From the NCBI GenBank assembly GCA_011525695.1, contig WYBX01000061.1, positions 1 through 44,671 of the forward strand: a stretch of 44,671 nt of DNA, written 5' to 3'. The position numbers and the translations under genes were made by a program. This document shows, piece by piece, positions 24,803-34,485 of the stretch. This DNA is from Verrucomicrobiia bacterium (GTDB lineage: Bacteria > Verrucomicrobiota > Verrucomicrobiia > Opitutales > Opitutaceae). The first letter of the stretch is position 1. The number at the start of each line of letters is the position of its first letter. The notes under the pieces are model-generated. The model ran no database searches and had not been told where the DNA came from. It saw only the letters and a list, made by a program, of their open reading frames with translations.

Positions 24803-26521
24803 ATGAAGTCCGCCTGTCTTCAATTCCTGATCGCCCTCGTCTGCATCGCCGGTGCCGCGCGGTCGAGCCCCCGGCCCAACATTGTCCTGATCATGACCGA
24901 CGATCAGGGCTCCGGGGATCTCGGCGTCGCCGGCAATCCCGTCATCGATACCCCGCACATCGATCGGCTCGCACGCGAGGCGGCGACGATGACTACCTTC
25001 TACGTCAGCCCGGTGTGTTCGCCCACCCGGGCCGCGCTGATGACCGGCCGTTACAACTATCGCACCCGGGTCGTGGATACCTTCAAGGGCCGGTCGATGA
25101 TGGAGCCGTCCGAGGTCACCGTGGCAGAGGTGCTGCGCGAGGCGGGCTATACGACCGGCATCTTCGGCAAATGGCACCTCGGCGACAATTACCCGCTGCG
25201 GCCCTCCGACCAGGGTTTCGATCAATCGTTGATCCATCGCGGTGGCGGGCTGGCCCAGCCTTCCGAACCGATCGAGAACGACCGGCGTTACACCGATCCG
25301 ATCCTGTTTCGCAACAATCAGCAGGTGCAGGCGCAGGGGTATTGCACGGATGTGTTCTTCGGCGCCGCGATCGAGTTCATCCGGACTGCCGCGGCTCGCC
25401 AACAGCCCTTTTTCGCGTATGTGACGCCCAATGCCCCCCACGGCCCCTTCCATGACGTGCCCCAGGCGCTTTACGAAAAGTATCGGCAAAGGGATTTGAC
25501 TCCGGTGCTGTTGGGTGCCGCGAAGGATGCCGACACCGTGGCGCGGATCTACGCGATGGTGGAGAACATCGATGAGAATGTCGGCCGGCTGCTCGCTGAG
25601 CTGGATCGCCGCGGACTCAGCGAAAGGACCATCGTCATTTTCATGACGGACAACGGGCCCAACACCCGCCGCTACGTCGGCCCGTTGCGCGGGATGAAAA
25701 GCGAGGTGTACGAAGGCGGAATTCGTGCGCCGTTCTTCATCCGCTGGCCGGAACGGCTGCGGGCCGGTGCGACCAGCGATCGCATCGCGGCGCACATCGA
25801 CGTGATGCCCACGCTGCTCGACGCCGCTGGCGTAGCCCTCCCTGCGGGCCTGCGGCTGGACGGCCGCAGTTTCTTGCCACTCCTCGAAGGCGGGGCGGTC
25901 GACTGGCCGGATCGGCACCTCGTCCTCCAGACCCACCGCGGCGACGTACCAGTCCCCTTTCATAATGCCGCCATTCGCAACCAGCGCTGGAAGCTCGTGC
26001 ATCCCTCCGGTGCCGGCCGCGAGACCATGCCGCAGAACATTCCCTACGAACTTTACGATCTGGCCGCTGATCCGGGAGAGCACCACAATCGCGCGGCGGA
26101 ACAGCCGGAAATCGTCCGCGGGTTGAAGGCCGCCTACGACGACTGGTACTCGAGCGTGGCGACGACCCGGGCCGACAATTTTGCCGCTCCGCGAATCGTG
26201 CTGGGAACCCCGCATGAAACCGAAACCGTGCTCACCAGCCAGGACAAGCGTACGGTCGAGGACGCCTGGCTGCTGAAGTTCCCCCGCGGCGGGAATTACG
26301 ATCTGGAACTCCGCTGGAAGGAGCCGCCCGGAGCGCTCACGGTCGAGGTGCGAGTCGGGACCGCGATCCGTCAGGTTTCGCTCCCCGCCGGTGGAACGGT
26401 TGCACGTATTGCCGGCTGGCGAATTCCAGCTGGCGATGCGGAACTGTCCGTCACCGTCACTTCGAATCGAAAACAGCCGGAGCCCTACCACGTGGTGCTT
26501 CGTCACACCTCTCAATCATGA
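24803..26521 (+). CDS. Secreted Cys-type sulfatase 1 with C-terminal beta module
   Basis: This S1-family (alkaline-phosphatase fold) sulfatase should cleave sulfate esters from a glycan. It has a signal peptide (about 1-19), metal ligands Asp33-Asp34 (MTDDQG), and formylglycine precursor Cys72 in [19 protein letters not shown] (about 124-130) and MTDNGPNT complete the site. After the usual sulfatase C-subdomain (ending near 450) there is an added module of about 115 residues ([17 protein letters not shown]... to the end) that looks like a beta-sandwich, possibly glycan-binding. The substrate is unknown. Its TGA overlaps the next gene's ATG by 4 bp. The palindromic site 24714-24731 lies upstream. 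Confidence 0.92.
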   Translation: MKSACLQFLIALVCIAGAARSSPRPNIVLIMTDDQGSGDLGVAGNPVIDTPHIDRLAREAATMTTFYVSPVCSPTRAALMTGRYNYRTRVVDTFKGRSMMEPSEVTVAEVLREAGYTTGIFGKWHLGDNYPLRPSDQGFDQSLIHRGGGLAQPSEPIENDRRYTDPILFRNNQQVQAQGYCTDVFFGAAIEFIRTAAARQQPFFAYVTPNAPHGPFHDVPQALYEKYRQRDLTPVLLGAAKDADTVARIYAMVENIDENVGRLLAELDRRGLSERTIVIFMTDNGPNTRRYVGPLRGMKSEVYEGGIRAPFFIRWPERLRAGATSDRIAAHIDVMPTLLDAAGVALPAGLRLDGRSFLPLLEGGAVDWPDRHLVLQTHRGDVPVPFHNAAIRNQRWKLVHPSGAGRETMPQNIPYELYDLAADPGEHHNRAAEQPEIVRGLKAAYDDWYSSVATTRADNFAAPRIVLGTPHETETVLTSQDKRTVEDAWLLKFPRGGNYDLELRWKEPPGALTVEVRVGTAIRQVSLPAGGTVARIAGWRIPAGDAELSVTVTSNRKQPEPYHVVLRHTSQS

Positions 26522-28092
26522 AACCGCTTCGTCTCGTCCCTCTCATGCTGGCTGGTTCCGTTGCGCTTGGCGCGACGGTCGCCGCCGCGACCCGGCAACC
26601 GAACATCCTGATGGTGTTCTGCGATGATCTGACCATTCAGGCAATCAGCGCCTACAACCATCCCCTGGACCTGCTGGAAACTCCGAACATCGATCGGCTC
26701 GCCCGGCAGGGGATGCGGTTCGATCGCTGCCTGGTCCCAAATTCGATCTGCGGCCCAAGCCGCGCCGTCATCCTCACCGGAAAATACAGCCACCTGAACG
26801 GATTTTACCGCAACGGCCACGTCTTCAACGGGGCGCAGCAGACATTTCCCAAGCTCCTGCAAAAGGCGGGCTATCAGACCGCGATCATCGGCAAGTGGCA
26901 CCTGGAATCGGATCCGACCGGTTTCAACCATTGGCACATCCTGCCCGGCCAGGGCATTTATTATAATCCGCCGATGATCCGGAATGGCGAACGGGTGACG
27001 CACACCGGCTACACCACGGATCTCATCACCGACTTCTCGCTCGAATGGCTGAAGCAGCGTGACAAGTCGAAACCCTTCCTCCTGATGACCCAGCACAAGG
27101 CACCGCATCGAGAGTGGGCGCCCGCGCTCCGGCACCTGGGCTGGAACCAGGATCGGGTGTTTCCCGAACCGGCGACGCTGTTCGATGATTACTCCGGCCG
27201 GGGTCGCGCCGAGCACGAACAGGACATGACGCTCGAGAAGACGTTCACGCCGCGCGACTCCAAGGAAACCGCACCACCCTATCTGAATGCGGAACAGCGG
27301 CAGGCCTGGGATGCCTATTACGAGCCGCGCAACGCGGTATTGCGCGAAGGAAAGCTCGCGGGCCGCGAGCTCGTCCGCTGGCGGTATCAACGCTACATGC
27401 ACGACTATCTCGGCACAGTGAAGGCGGTCGATGAGAGCGTCGGACGGATGCTGCAATACCTCGACGACGAGGGCCTGGCGGAAAACACGCTGGTGCTCTT
27501 CTCCTCCGATCAAGGCTTCTATCTCGGCGAACACGGCTGGTTCGACAAACGCTGGATTTATGAGGAATCCGTGACGACGCCGCTGATTGTCCGCTGGCCC
27601 GGAGTGACCCGGCCGGGCACCACCAATGCCGCGTTGGTCTCGGTGCTGGACTTTCCCGAAACCTTCCTCGCCGCGGCGGGTGTCGCCATTCCCTCCGACA
27701 TGCAGGGGCACGATCTCCGGCCGCTGCTCCAGGGCCGGACGCCGACCGACTGGCGCCAGAGTTTTTATTATCATTACTACGAGTATCCGGGCGCCCACTC
27801 GGTCCGAAAGCACTACGGGGTCGTGACGGATCGCTACAAGCTCTTCCACTTCTACGAGCCCGACATGAATTACTGGACCTTGATCGACCGCGAGCGCGAT
27901 CCCAGTGAACTGCGCAATGTCTATGACGATCCGGCCTACGCCGGGGCCCGCCAGGAACTGCATGCCGAACTCCAGCGGCTGCGGACCGAGTTGAAGGTTC
28001 CAGCCCAGGATTCAGCGGAGTCGATGCGACCGAAGCAGGCTCCAGCCCCCACCCGGAAAAAAGCGGGAGCCGGAGCGCGCAAGGCTCCTTGA
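26518..28092 (+). CDS. Secreted Cys-type sulfatase 2 (GlcNAc-6-sulfatase-like)
   Basis: This 524-residue sulfatase has a signal peptide (about 1-24), metal ligands Asp36-Asp37 (FCDDLT) and formylglycine precursor Cys78 in [20 protein letters not shown], then [18 protein letters not shown] and [13 protein letters not shown], are typical of the group with N-acetylglucosamine-6-O-sulfatases and mucin-desulfating enzymes; the real substrate is not certain. The last 20 or so residues are a Lys/Arg/Ala/Pro tail ([19 protein letters not shown]) beyond the fold. It is translationally coupled to sulfatase 1 by ATGA. Confidence 0.92.
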   Translation: MKPLRLVPLMLAGSVALGATVAAATRQPNILMVFCDDLTIQAISAYNHPLDLLETPNIDRLARQGMRFDRCLVPNSICGPSRAVILTGKYSHLNGFYRNGHVFNGAQQTFPKLLQKAGYQTAIIGKWHLESDPTGFNHWHILPGQGIYYNPPMIRNGERVTHTGYTTDLITDFSLEWLKQRDKSKPFLLMTQHKAPHREWAPALRHLGWNQDRVFPEPATLFDDYSGRGRAEHEQDMTLEKTFTPRDSKETAPPYLNAEQRQAWDAYYEPRNAVLREGKLAGRELVRWRYQRYMHDYLGTVKAVDESVGRMLQYLDDEGLAENTLVLFSSDQGFYLGEHGWFDKRWIYEESVTTPLIVRWPGVTRPGTTNAALVSVLDFPETFLAAAGVAIPSDMQGHDLRPLLQGRTPTDWRQSFYYHYYEYPGAHSVRKHYGVVTDRYKLFHFYEPDMNYWTLIDRERDPSELRNVYDDPAYAGARQELHAELQRLRTELKVPAQDSAESMRPKQAPAPTRKKAGAGARKAP

Positions 28093-28133
28093 ATGGCCAG
28101 ACTCATTGTGAACTGGTCGAGTTTTCAGACAGC

Positions 28134-28176
28134 CCTGGTCCCTAGTCCTCGGTCCCTGGTCCTTAATCCTTGGTCC
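28134..28176. repeat. CTGGTCC minisatellite
   Basis: Degenerate units of the form (CT/TC/TT)GGTCC-CTAGTCC recur about six times in the 125-bp gap between sulfatase 2 and the Gfo/Idh gene. No function is evident. Confidence 0.5.
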
Positions 28177-28217
28177 GAGGCTCCGCCTCCCTGAACTTTT
28201 CAACCAACTCAAATTCC

Positions 28218-29687
28218 ATGAACCCATCAGACTCCTCCTCCCGCTATTCGCCCGACCGCCGGACGTTCCTGAAAACCAGCGCGCTGTTCGCCGCGAGCCT
28301 CGGACTGCCCTTCAGCCATGCGGCGGACACCGGCAGGAAGGCCGGCAAGAAGGGAGGCAAGGGCGGCAATGCCGGCAAGGCTGCGAAGGCCGCCGAGGAA
28401 CCCTACGTCCGCCCGACTCCGAGCACGGACCTGCGGGTTGCCTGCATCGGGATTGGCGGCAAGGGCCGGAGCGATGTCCTCGATCTCGCGAACTTCGCCC
28501 ATATCGCGGCCTTTGCGGATGTTGATCTCACGCCCGGCAGCCGCGCCTCCCAGGTGCTGCAGTATTTCCCCGAGGTGCCTCGATTCACGGACTATCGCGA
28601 GATGTTCGACAAGCTCGGCAACCAGTTCGACGCCGTGACGATCTCGACGCCGGATCACACGCATTATCCCGCCGCAATGCTGGCGATGATCCACGGCAAG
28701 CACGTCTTCCTGCAGAAGCCGATGGCGAACACGATTTGGGAATGCCGGCAGCTGCAACTGGCTTCCCGGAAATACAAGGTTGTCACCCAAATGGGAATAC
28801 AAGGCCACACCTTCGAGGGCCAGCGGCTCCTGAAGGAATGGGTCGAGGCCGATGCCATCGGACCCGTGCACACGGTGCGCTACTGGACCAATCGTCCGAT
28901 CTGGCCGCAGGGCGCCGGGCTCGAATGGGAGCCGAGCGAGCCGCCGGCCGGCTTGAACTGGGATGTCTGGCAGGGCACCGTCGCGCCCGAGCGACCGTTC
29001 ACGAAGGATCTGCATCCGTTCAAATGGCGTGGCGCGTGGGATTACGGTTGCGGCGCTCTGGGCGACATCGGCTGCCATCTGTTCGACGCCGCATTCTGGG
29101 CGCTCGATCTCGATGTACCGAGTTCGGTGGAGACCATCGCGACCACGCCGTTCGATGAGCGGGTCGCGCCGACGCACTCCGTCCTGCGCTACAAGTTCAA
29201 TACCGCCAAGGGCCGGAAGCTGCGCACACCGGTTGAGTTCCTCTGGTCGGATGGCAGCCTGATGCCTCCGCATCCCGTCGAACTGGGGACGACCCGCACC
29301 CTCGATCCGCAGTTCGGACAGCTGATCTACGGAAGCAAGGGACAGATCTATTCGCCCGGCGGCTATTGTGAGACGCTGCGCCTGATTCCTGAGTCGGACA
29401 TGCAGGCCTTCGCTCCGCGGCGGCCCGAAAAGAAGTACCCGCGGGTCCAGGGCGGACCGATCAAGGAATGGATCGACGCGATCCTGAACAAGACGCAGCC
29501 GGGCGCGAACTTCGAATATTCCGCGAAGCTCACCGAGGTTGTCCTGCTCGGCAACCTGGCCATCCGCCTCGGCCGGCCCATCGAATGGGATTCGAAGAAC
29601 CTCAAGGTAAAGGGCATTCCGGAGGCGGATCCGCTGATCAAGCGCCAGTATCGGCAGGGCTGGGAATTCCCCGTGATGGAGGCCTGA
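28218..29687 (+). CDS. Tat-exported Gfo/Idh/MocA-family oxidoreductase
   Basis: This 489-residue protein from ATG 28218 has a twin-arginine signal (Arg14-Arg15 in DRRTFLKTSALF), so it is probably folded with its nucleotide cofactor before export. A Lys/Gly/Ala-rich linker (about 40-60) follows. The Rossmann domain starts with VACIGIGGKGRSD (74-86) and has the family catalytic segment as QKP (FLQKPMAN) where EKP is usual. The C-terminal domain includes GALGDIGCHLFDAAFWAL. Exported members of this family include NAD-dependent glycosidases such as GH109; here it sits inside a sulfatase operon, so a periplasmic redox-type sugar reaction is plausible. Sulfatase 3 follows after 6 bp. Confidence 0.88.
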   Translation: MNPSDSSSRYSPDRRTFLKTSALFAASLGLPFSHAADTGRKAGKKGGKGGNAGKAAKAAEEPYVRPTPSTDLRVACIGIGGKGRSDVLDLANFAHIAAFADVDLTPGSRASQVLQYFPEVPRFTDYREMFDKLGNQFDAVTISTPDHTHYPAAMLAMIHGKHVFLQKPMANTIWECRQLQLASRKYKVVTQMGIQGHTFEGQRLLKEWVEADAIGPVHTVRYWTNRPIWPQGAGLEWEPSEPPAGLNWDVWQGTVAPERPFTKDLHPFKWRGAWDYGCGALGDIGCHLFDAAFWALDLDVPSSVETIATTPFDERVAPTHSVLRYKFNTAKGRKLRTPVEFLWSDGSLMPPHPVELGTTRTLDPQFGQLIYGSKGQIYSPGGYCETLRLIPESDMQAFAPRRPEKKYPRVQGGPIKEWIDAILNKTQPGANFEYSAKLTEVVLLGNLAIRLGRPIEWDSKNLKVKGIPEADPLIKRQYRQGWEFPVMEA

Positions 29688-29693
29688 CCCAGC

Positions 29694-31151
29694 GTGACGG
29701 CGCTTCCTTCATCTCCCCGCTTCTCCGTACTCCTGTCGCTCGCGCTGGCGCTCCTGGCGGCCGCCAGCTCCTTCGGCGCCGCTGAACGCACTCCGAACAT
29801 CCTCATCCTCCTCGCCGACGATCTCGGCTATGGCGACATCGGCAGCTTTGGCGCGACTAAGGTCAGGACCCCCCACCTCGATCGCCTCGCGGCCGAGGGG
29901 ATGCGGTTCACCGACGCCCATGCCCCCGCTGGCGTCTGCATCCCTTCGCGCTATGGGCTGATGACCGGTCGGTATCCGTTTCGCAATGATCGGCATCCCG
30001 ACCGCGGACCCGTGATCGAGGAGGGCCGGATGACCATCGCCTCGCTGCTGAAGGGACGCGGCTATGCCACCGCCATGATTGGCAAGTGGCATCTCGGCTT
30101 CGAAGGCGGGAAAAACTTCGACTATGCCCGGCCGTTGCGCGGCGGACCGGTGGACCGCGGCTTCGATTCATTCTTCGGCATCCATGCCTCCACCGACATC
30201 CCGCCGTATTTCTACATTCGTGATGACCGCGTGGTGACGGCGCCCACCGATCACATCGCGGCGAACAACTCAGCGGGCTGGAGCCGGATCCAGGGCGCTT
30301 TCTGGCGGGCGGGGCCAATCGCGCCCGACCTGAAGCTCGAGGAAGTGATGCCGCGCTTCACGCAGGAGGCGGTCGACTGGCTCGATCGCCATGCCGCCAC
30401 CGCGCCGCGGCAGCCATTCCTGCTGCACGTGGCCTTCACCGGGCCGCACACGCCCTGGCTGCCCACGAAGCGATTCCGGGGCACCAGCAGTGCTGACATC
30501 TACGGCGACTTCATCACGCAAGTGGATGATTCCGTCGGCCGGATTCTTGCCGCCCTGGAACGCGCCGGAGCAAAGGAGAATACGCTGGTGTTCTTCACCA
30601 GTGACAACGGACCGGTCTGGTATGCCGACGATGTGCAGCGGCTGGGGCACTCCGCCACCGGACCGCTCCGGGGCATGAAGGGGGACGCGTGGGAAGGCGG
30701 GCATCGGATGCCTTTCATCGCCCGCTGGCCGGGCCGGATTGCCCCGGGCAGCGAGAACGCAACGACGATCTCGTTCGTCGACCTGCTTGCGACCTTTGCG
30801 GAGATCACCGGGGCGAAGCTGCCGGCCGATGCCGGCGAGGACAGCTTCAGCATCCTGCCGCTGCTGCTCGGACAGGCGACTTGGCAACGACCGCCCGTCG
30901 CGACGCTCTCATCCCGCGGAGTCGTCGCCTTGCGCGACGGCGACTGGAAGCTCATTCCGGCGCTGGGCAGCGGCGGCTTCAGTCAGCCAAGCAAACAGGA
31001 GCCCGCGCCCGGCGACCCCAAGGGCCAGCTCTACAATCTGGCACGGGATCCCGGCGAAAAGCACAACGTCTGGCAGGAAGAGCCGGAAATTGTCGCCCAG
31101 ATGGTCGCCCGACTGAAGCAATTCCGGGACGACGGCCGGAGTCGGCACTGA
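29694..31151 (+). CDS. Secreted Cys-type sulfatase 3
   Basis: This 485-residue sulfatase starts at GTG 29694, with GGAGG 11 bp upstream inside the end of the Gfo/Idh gene. It has a signal peptide (about 1-29), metal ligands Asp42-Asp43 (LADDLGYGDIG) and formylglycine precursor Cys82 in CIPSRYGLMTGR. Ile-Pro-Ser after the Cys is a less common but valid C-x-P-S-R form. MIGKWHLGFEGG and FTSDNGPVW follow. The Tyr after Arg (SRYGL) and the insert around 115-170 mark it as a different subfamily from its neighbours. It ends the first sulfatase operon. Confidence 0.91.
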   Translation: MTALPSSPRFSVLLSLALALLAAASSFGAAERTPNILILLADDLGYGDIGSFGATKVRTPHLDRLAAEGMRFTDAHAPAGVCIPSRYGLMTGRYPFRNDRHPDRGPVIEEGRMTIASLLKGRGYATAMIGKWHLGFEGGKNFDYARPLRGGPVDRGFDSFFGIHASTDIPPYFYIRDDRVVTAPTDHIAANNSAGWSRIQGAFWRAGPIAPDLKLEEVMPRFTQEAVDWLDRHAATAPRQPFLLHVAFTGPHTPWLPTKRFRGTSSADIYGDFITQVDDSVGRILAALERAGAKENTLVFFTSDNGPVWYADDVQRLGHSATGPLRGMKGDAWEGGHRMPFIARWPGRIAPGSENATTISFVDLLATFAEITGAKLPADAGEDSFSILPLLLGQATWQRPPVATLSSRGVVALRDGDWKLIPALGSGGFSQPSKQEPAPGDPKGQLYNLARDPGEKHNVWQEEPEIVAQMVARLKQFRDDGRSRH

Positions 31152-31232
31152 AGTCGGGTATGCGCCAATAGCGGTGACAAGTGACCGCACTTCCGGATGC
31201 CCGGCGGGGCCGTTCATCGCAGAAATTTTTGC

Positions 31233-31314
31233 TTCTGTGACCTCGGGTTTCTCCTCTGTGCGCTCTGTGACCGGATTGATCCGACCACCGAATCACCGGA
31301 CCACCGAATCACTT
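31233..31314. repeat. CTGTG and ACCACCGAATCAC minisatellites
   Basis: CTCTGTG-type units recur at 31233-31271. A 16-bp unit beginning GACCACCGAATCAC is then tandemly duplicated (31283-31298, 31299-31314). They fill much of the 297-bp gap between sulfatases 3 and 4, whose remainder holds the regulatory palindrome. Confidence 0.5.
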
Positions 31315-31328
31315 CCGCCGGGCCCCCC

Positions 31329-31374
31329 ATCCCCATTTAAGGGGATGGAAACGCCGCGGCGCCATCGCTATGGT
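31329..31374 (+). promoter_or_regulatory. ATCCCC-N6-GGGGAT activator-type site and promoter, copy 2
   Basis: ATCCCC (31329-31334), ATTTAA, GGGGAT (31341-31346). A -10-like TATGGT (31369-31374) is 22 bp beyond, and sulfatase 4 starts at 31449. The bases after the right arm (GGAAA) are also shared with copy 3. Confidence 0.65.
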
Positions 31375-31448
31375 AGTGAGGCCCTCCGAAGGCCGCAACC
31401 ACGGCGACCGGGCGGCGTCTTGGCATCCGCCTCCCGTCCCTCCCCTCC

Positions 31449-32903
31449 ATGAGCACCCTACCTTTCTGCCGCGCTCTCTCGCCCTGGCTTGCGCTGGGCG
31501 GGCTCCTCGTTGCGCCGCTTTCCGCGGGTGTCGGCGCTGCCGCCCCGTCGCGGCCCAATGTCGTCGTGATCCTCACCGATGATCAGGGCTATGCGGACAT
31601 CAGCTTCAATCCGCATCATCCCAAGGAGGTGGCGACACCGCACATGGACGCGCTCGCACGGGAGGGGGTCTGGTTCTCGCAGGCCTATATCACCGGCAAT
31701 GTCTGCTCGCCCACCCGTGCCGGACTTCTGACGGGCCGTTACCAGCAGCGGGCCGGCGTATACACCGCGGGAGAAGGCGGCACAGGAATGGCTCTTTCGG
31801 AAAAAATCTTTCCGCGCTTCTTGAAACCAGCGGGCTATGTCAGCGCTGCGTTCGGAAAATGGCACGTGGGCACCGAACTCGAACAGAGCCCAATCGCCCG
31901 CGGGTTCGACGAGTGGTACGGATTCCTCGGCCGGGGCGGGCATGACTACTTCGATCTCGCCCAGAAGAATCCCGAGGTAGGGCCGATGTACCGCAACGGG
32001 AAGGAAATCAAGGACGAGGGCTACATGACCACCCGGTTGACCGAGGAAGCCGTGGCGTTCATTCAGCGACACAAGGCCCAGCCGTTCTTCGTCTACCTTG
32101 CCTATAATGCCGTGCACGCTCCGGCGCAGGCTCCGGCGGAGGACGTCGCGCGCTATCGCCGGCAATTCCCCGAAATTTCCGAGGCCCGCGCCATCCTGAT
32201 GGCGATGCTGGAACACCTCGACAAGGGGGTGGGCCAGGTAGTGGACACCCTGAAGAAGGAGGGCGTTTGGGACAACACGCTGCTGTTCTTCCTCACCGAC
32301 AACGGCGGTTCCAAGGCAATGAGCGCGAACAACACGCCGTTGCGGGGAGCCAAGCAGCAGAACTACGAGGGCGGCATCCGGACGCCGTTTATCGTATCCT
32401 GGCCGGATCGGTTCAAGGGAGGCCGGATCATCGACACGCCCATCCATAGCCTCGACATTCTGCCCACCGCGCTGGACGCCGCCTCCGTGCCGCTCCCACA
32501 GGACAAACCCTTTGACGGCAAGAGTCTCCTGCCGCTGCTTGCGGGAAAAACCCAGTCGCTCCATCCAACGCTCTATTGGAGCGAAGGCGGCGAGGCCGGC
32601 GGCTGGGCCGTACGCGCCGGTGACTGGAAGGCCGTCGTCCAGCGCGGCCAGTCAAAGCAGGAACTTTTCAACCTCGCAGACGATCCTTCCGAGAAAACCG
32701 ATCTGGCTTCGCGCGAGCCCGCGAAGCTCGCCGAGTTGAAGCAGCTCTACGACACCTGGCTCGAACAGATGGCTGAACCGCTCAGCGGCGCGCCCAAGCG
32801 CTGGTCGCCCGATAGCGCGGCGAAGGGAAAGAAGTCGAAGGAGAAGCGAGCCGGGAATGCCGGCAAAGACCGCAGGAAGAAGCGAAGTCAGGACGTGGAT
32901 TGA
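31449..32903 (+). CDS. Secreted Cys-type sulfatase 4 with Lys-rich tail
   Basis: This 484-residue sulfatase has a signal peptide (about 1-31), metal ligands Asp44-Asp45 (LTDDQGYADI) and formylglycine precursor Cys86 in CSPTRAGLLTGRY. AFGKWHVG, LTDNGGSKAMSANNTPLRG and YEGGIRTPFIVSWP complete a standard S1 fold. The last 30 or so residues (about 455-484) are strongly basic (KGKKSKEKRAGNAGKDRRKK) and lie outside the catalytic fold. It has its own promoter region with the palindromic site at 31329. Sulfatases 5 and 6 follow on the same strand. Confidence 0.92.
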   Translation: MSTLPFCRALSPWLALGGLLVAPLSAGVGAAAPSRPNVVVILTDDQGYADISFNPHHPKEVATPHMDALAREGVWFSQAYITGNVCSPTRAGLLTGRYQQRAGVYTAGEGGTGMALSEKIFPRFLKPAGYVSAAFGKWHVGTELEQSPIARGFDEWYGFLGRGGHDYFDLAQKNPEVGPMYRNGKEIKDEGYMTTRLTEEAVAFIQRHKAQPFFVYLAYNAVHAPAQAPAEDVARYRRQFPEISEARAILMAMLEHLDKGVGQVVDTLKKEGVWDNTLLFFLTDNGGSKAMSANNTPLRGAKQQNYEGGIRTPFIVSWPDRFKGGRIIDTPIHSLDILPTALDAASVPLPQDKPFDGKSLLPLLAGKTQSLHPTLYWSEGGEAGGWAVRAGDWKAVVQRGQSKQELFNLADDPSEKTDLASREPAKLAELKQLYDTWLEQMAEPLSGAPKRWSPDSAAKGKKSKEKRAGNAGKDRRKKRSQDVD

Positions 32904-33104
32904 GGGATGAAAGAGGCGCCCGGTCACGGCCGTGGTCCAGCAAGTCATGGAATGGAATTCACGACCAAGCATCCCGTTAACCCTGGCTAACGCGGCAGCC
33001 GCAACCAAAACTCAAACTGAGAAAAGAGCAGCAAGAAGACTCAAAATGCGCAAGAATTCCGGAGTAGAGCCCCCTGGCGCGTCGTTTCCCCGGCGTCCTT
33101 TATC

Positions 33105-34481
33105 ATGAAATCAGCATTCGCGCTCGCCTCGTTCTTCCTCGCTTTCGCCCTCGGTCGTCCGGTCGATTCGTTCGGCGCCACCGCCATACCGCCGAACTTT
33201 GTCATCATCCTTGCCGACGATATGGGCTACGCGGATTTGAGCTGCTACGGCAACGACCGCTATGAGACGCCGCACCTCGACGCGCTCGCCCGGAGCGGAC
33301 TGCGATTCACCGATTTTCATTCGAACGGCCCCGTCTGCTCGCCCACCCGCGCGGCGCTGCTCACTGGCCGCTACCAGCAGCGCTCCGGTGTCGATGAGGT
33401 CGTGTTTGCCGATCCGAAGTTCGGGATGCGTGACGATTACGGGCTAAAGCCATCGGAGGTCACCTTTTCCCGGGTGTTGAAGGAGACGGGCTACCGCACC
33501 GCCTTGATGGGTAAATGGCACCTTGGGTACGCCCCGAAATTCAACCCGGTCCGACATGGCTTTGACGAGTTTCGGGGATATGTGAGCGGCAATGTGGACT
33601 TCCACTCACACCTCGACGGAATCGGCGCTGCTGACTGGTGGCATAATGCCGAACTGCGCGACGAGCCCGGTTATACGACGCATCTCATCACCCGCCATGC
33701 CGTCCGGTTCATCGAGGAAAACCAGCGCCAGCCCTTCTGCCTCTATGTCGCCCATGAGGCGCCGCATTCACCGTATCAGGGCCCGAATGACCCGCCGGTC
33801 CGCGGCCCAAACGCAAGCCAGCCACTCCAGGGCGCGGGACTCCAGCGGGCCTATCGCGAAATGGTCCAGGAAATGGATCGGGGGGTCGGCGAAATCATCG
33901 CGACACTCCAGCGGCTCGGGCTCGCGGAGAACACTCTCGTCTTTTTCTTCTCCGACAACGGCGCCACCCGCGAGGGGAACAACGGCCCGCTCCGCGGCTT
34001 CAAGGGCAGCTTGTGGGAAGGCGGCCATCGGGTACCGGCGATCGCGGCGTGGCCAGGAAAGATTCGTCCCGGCACTGTCACCCACGAAACCGCGATGGGC
34101 ATGGATCTGATGCCGACGCTGCTCGAACTGTCCGGTACGCCGGCGCCGTCCGGACATCGGTTCGACGGCCAGAGCCTTGCGCCACTCCTGTTGCGGAATG
34201 AAAAGCTCGCGGAGCGGACTCTGTTCTGGGGCTACACCGGCCGGTTTGCCGTCCGCCGGGGACCTTGGAAATTGATCGCGAATCCGCCCGCGCCCGCCGG
34301 CGCAAAGGCCCGGAAGAAGGCGGCGCCGGATGATCCCGCGGTCGGCTTGTTCCACCTGGGTGACGATCCCGCGGAGAAGAACAATCTCGCGACCAAGCAT
34401 CCGGAGCGCGTCCGCGAACTGCAGGCCGCACTCGACGCCTGGCGCCGCGAGCTTTCGGCTCCGGCGTCCGCTGCACATTAA
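33105..34481 (+). CDS. Secreted Cys-type sulfatase 5 (arylsulfatase A/GALNS-like)
   Basis: This 458-residue protein has a signal peptide (about 1-25), metal ligands Asp38-Asp39 (LADDMGYADLS) and formylglycine precursor Cys78 in [29 protein letters not shown] and FFSDNGATREGNNGPLRG follow. The layout resembles galactose/N-acetylgalactosamine-6-sulfatase-type arylsulfatases, but substrate transfer is unsafe. A short basic insert (AGAKARKKAAP) lies in the C-subdomain. The 201-bp gap upstream has no palindromic site, so it may be read from the sulfatase 4 promoter. Sulfatase 6 starts 4 bp after its stop. Confidence 0.92.
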   Translation: MKSAFALASFFLAFALGRPVDSFGATAIPPNFVIILADDMGYADLSCYGNDRYETPHLDALARSGLRFTDFHSNGPVCSPTRAALLTGRYQQRSGVDEVVFADPKFGMRDDYGLKPSEVTFSRVLKETGYRTALMGKWHLGYAPKFNPVRHGFDEFRGYVSGNVDFHSHLDGIGAADWWHNAELRDEPGYTTHLITRHAVRFIEENQRQPFCLYVAHEAPHSPYQGPNDPPVRGPNASQPLQGAGLQRAYREMVQEMDRGVGEIIATLQRLGLAENTLVFFFSDNGATREGNNGPLRGFKGSLWEGGHRVPAIAAWPGKIRPGTVTHETAMGMDLMPTLLELSGTPAPSGHRFDGQSLAPLLLRNEKLAERTLFWGYTGRFAVRRGPWKLIANPPAPAGAKARKKAAPDDPAVGLFHLGDDPAEKNNLATKHPERVRELQAALDAWRRELSAPASAAH

Positions 34482-34485
34482 TTGA

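Noticed and set aside
24446..26515. 689-codon open frame on the minus strand
   Set aside because: It is antisense to sulfatase 1 and the mutY end; no recognisable motif.
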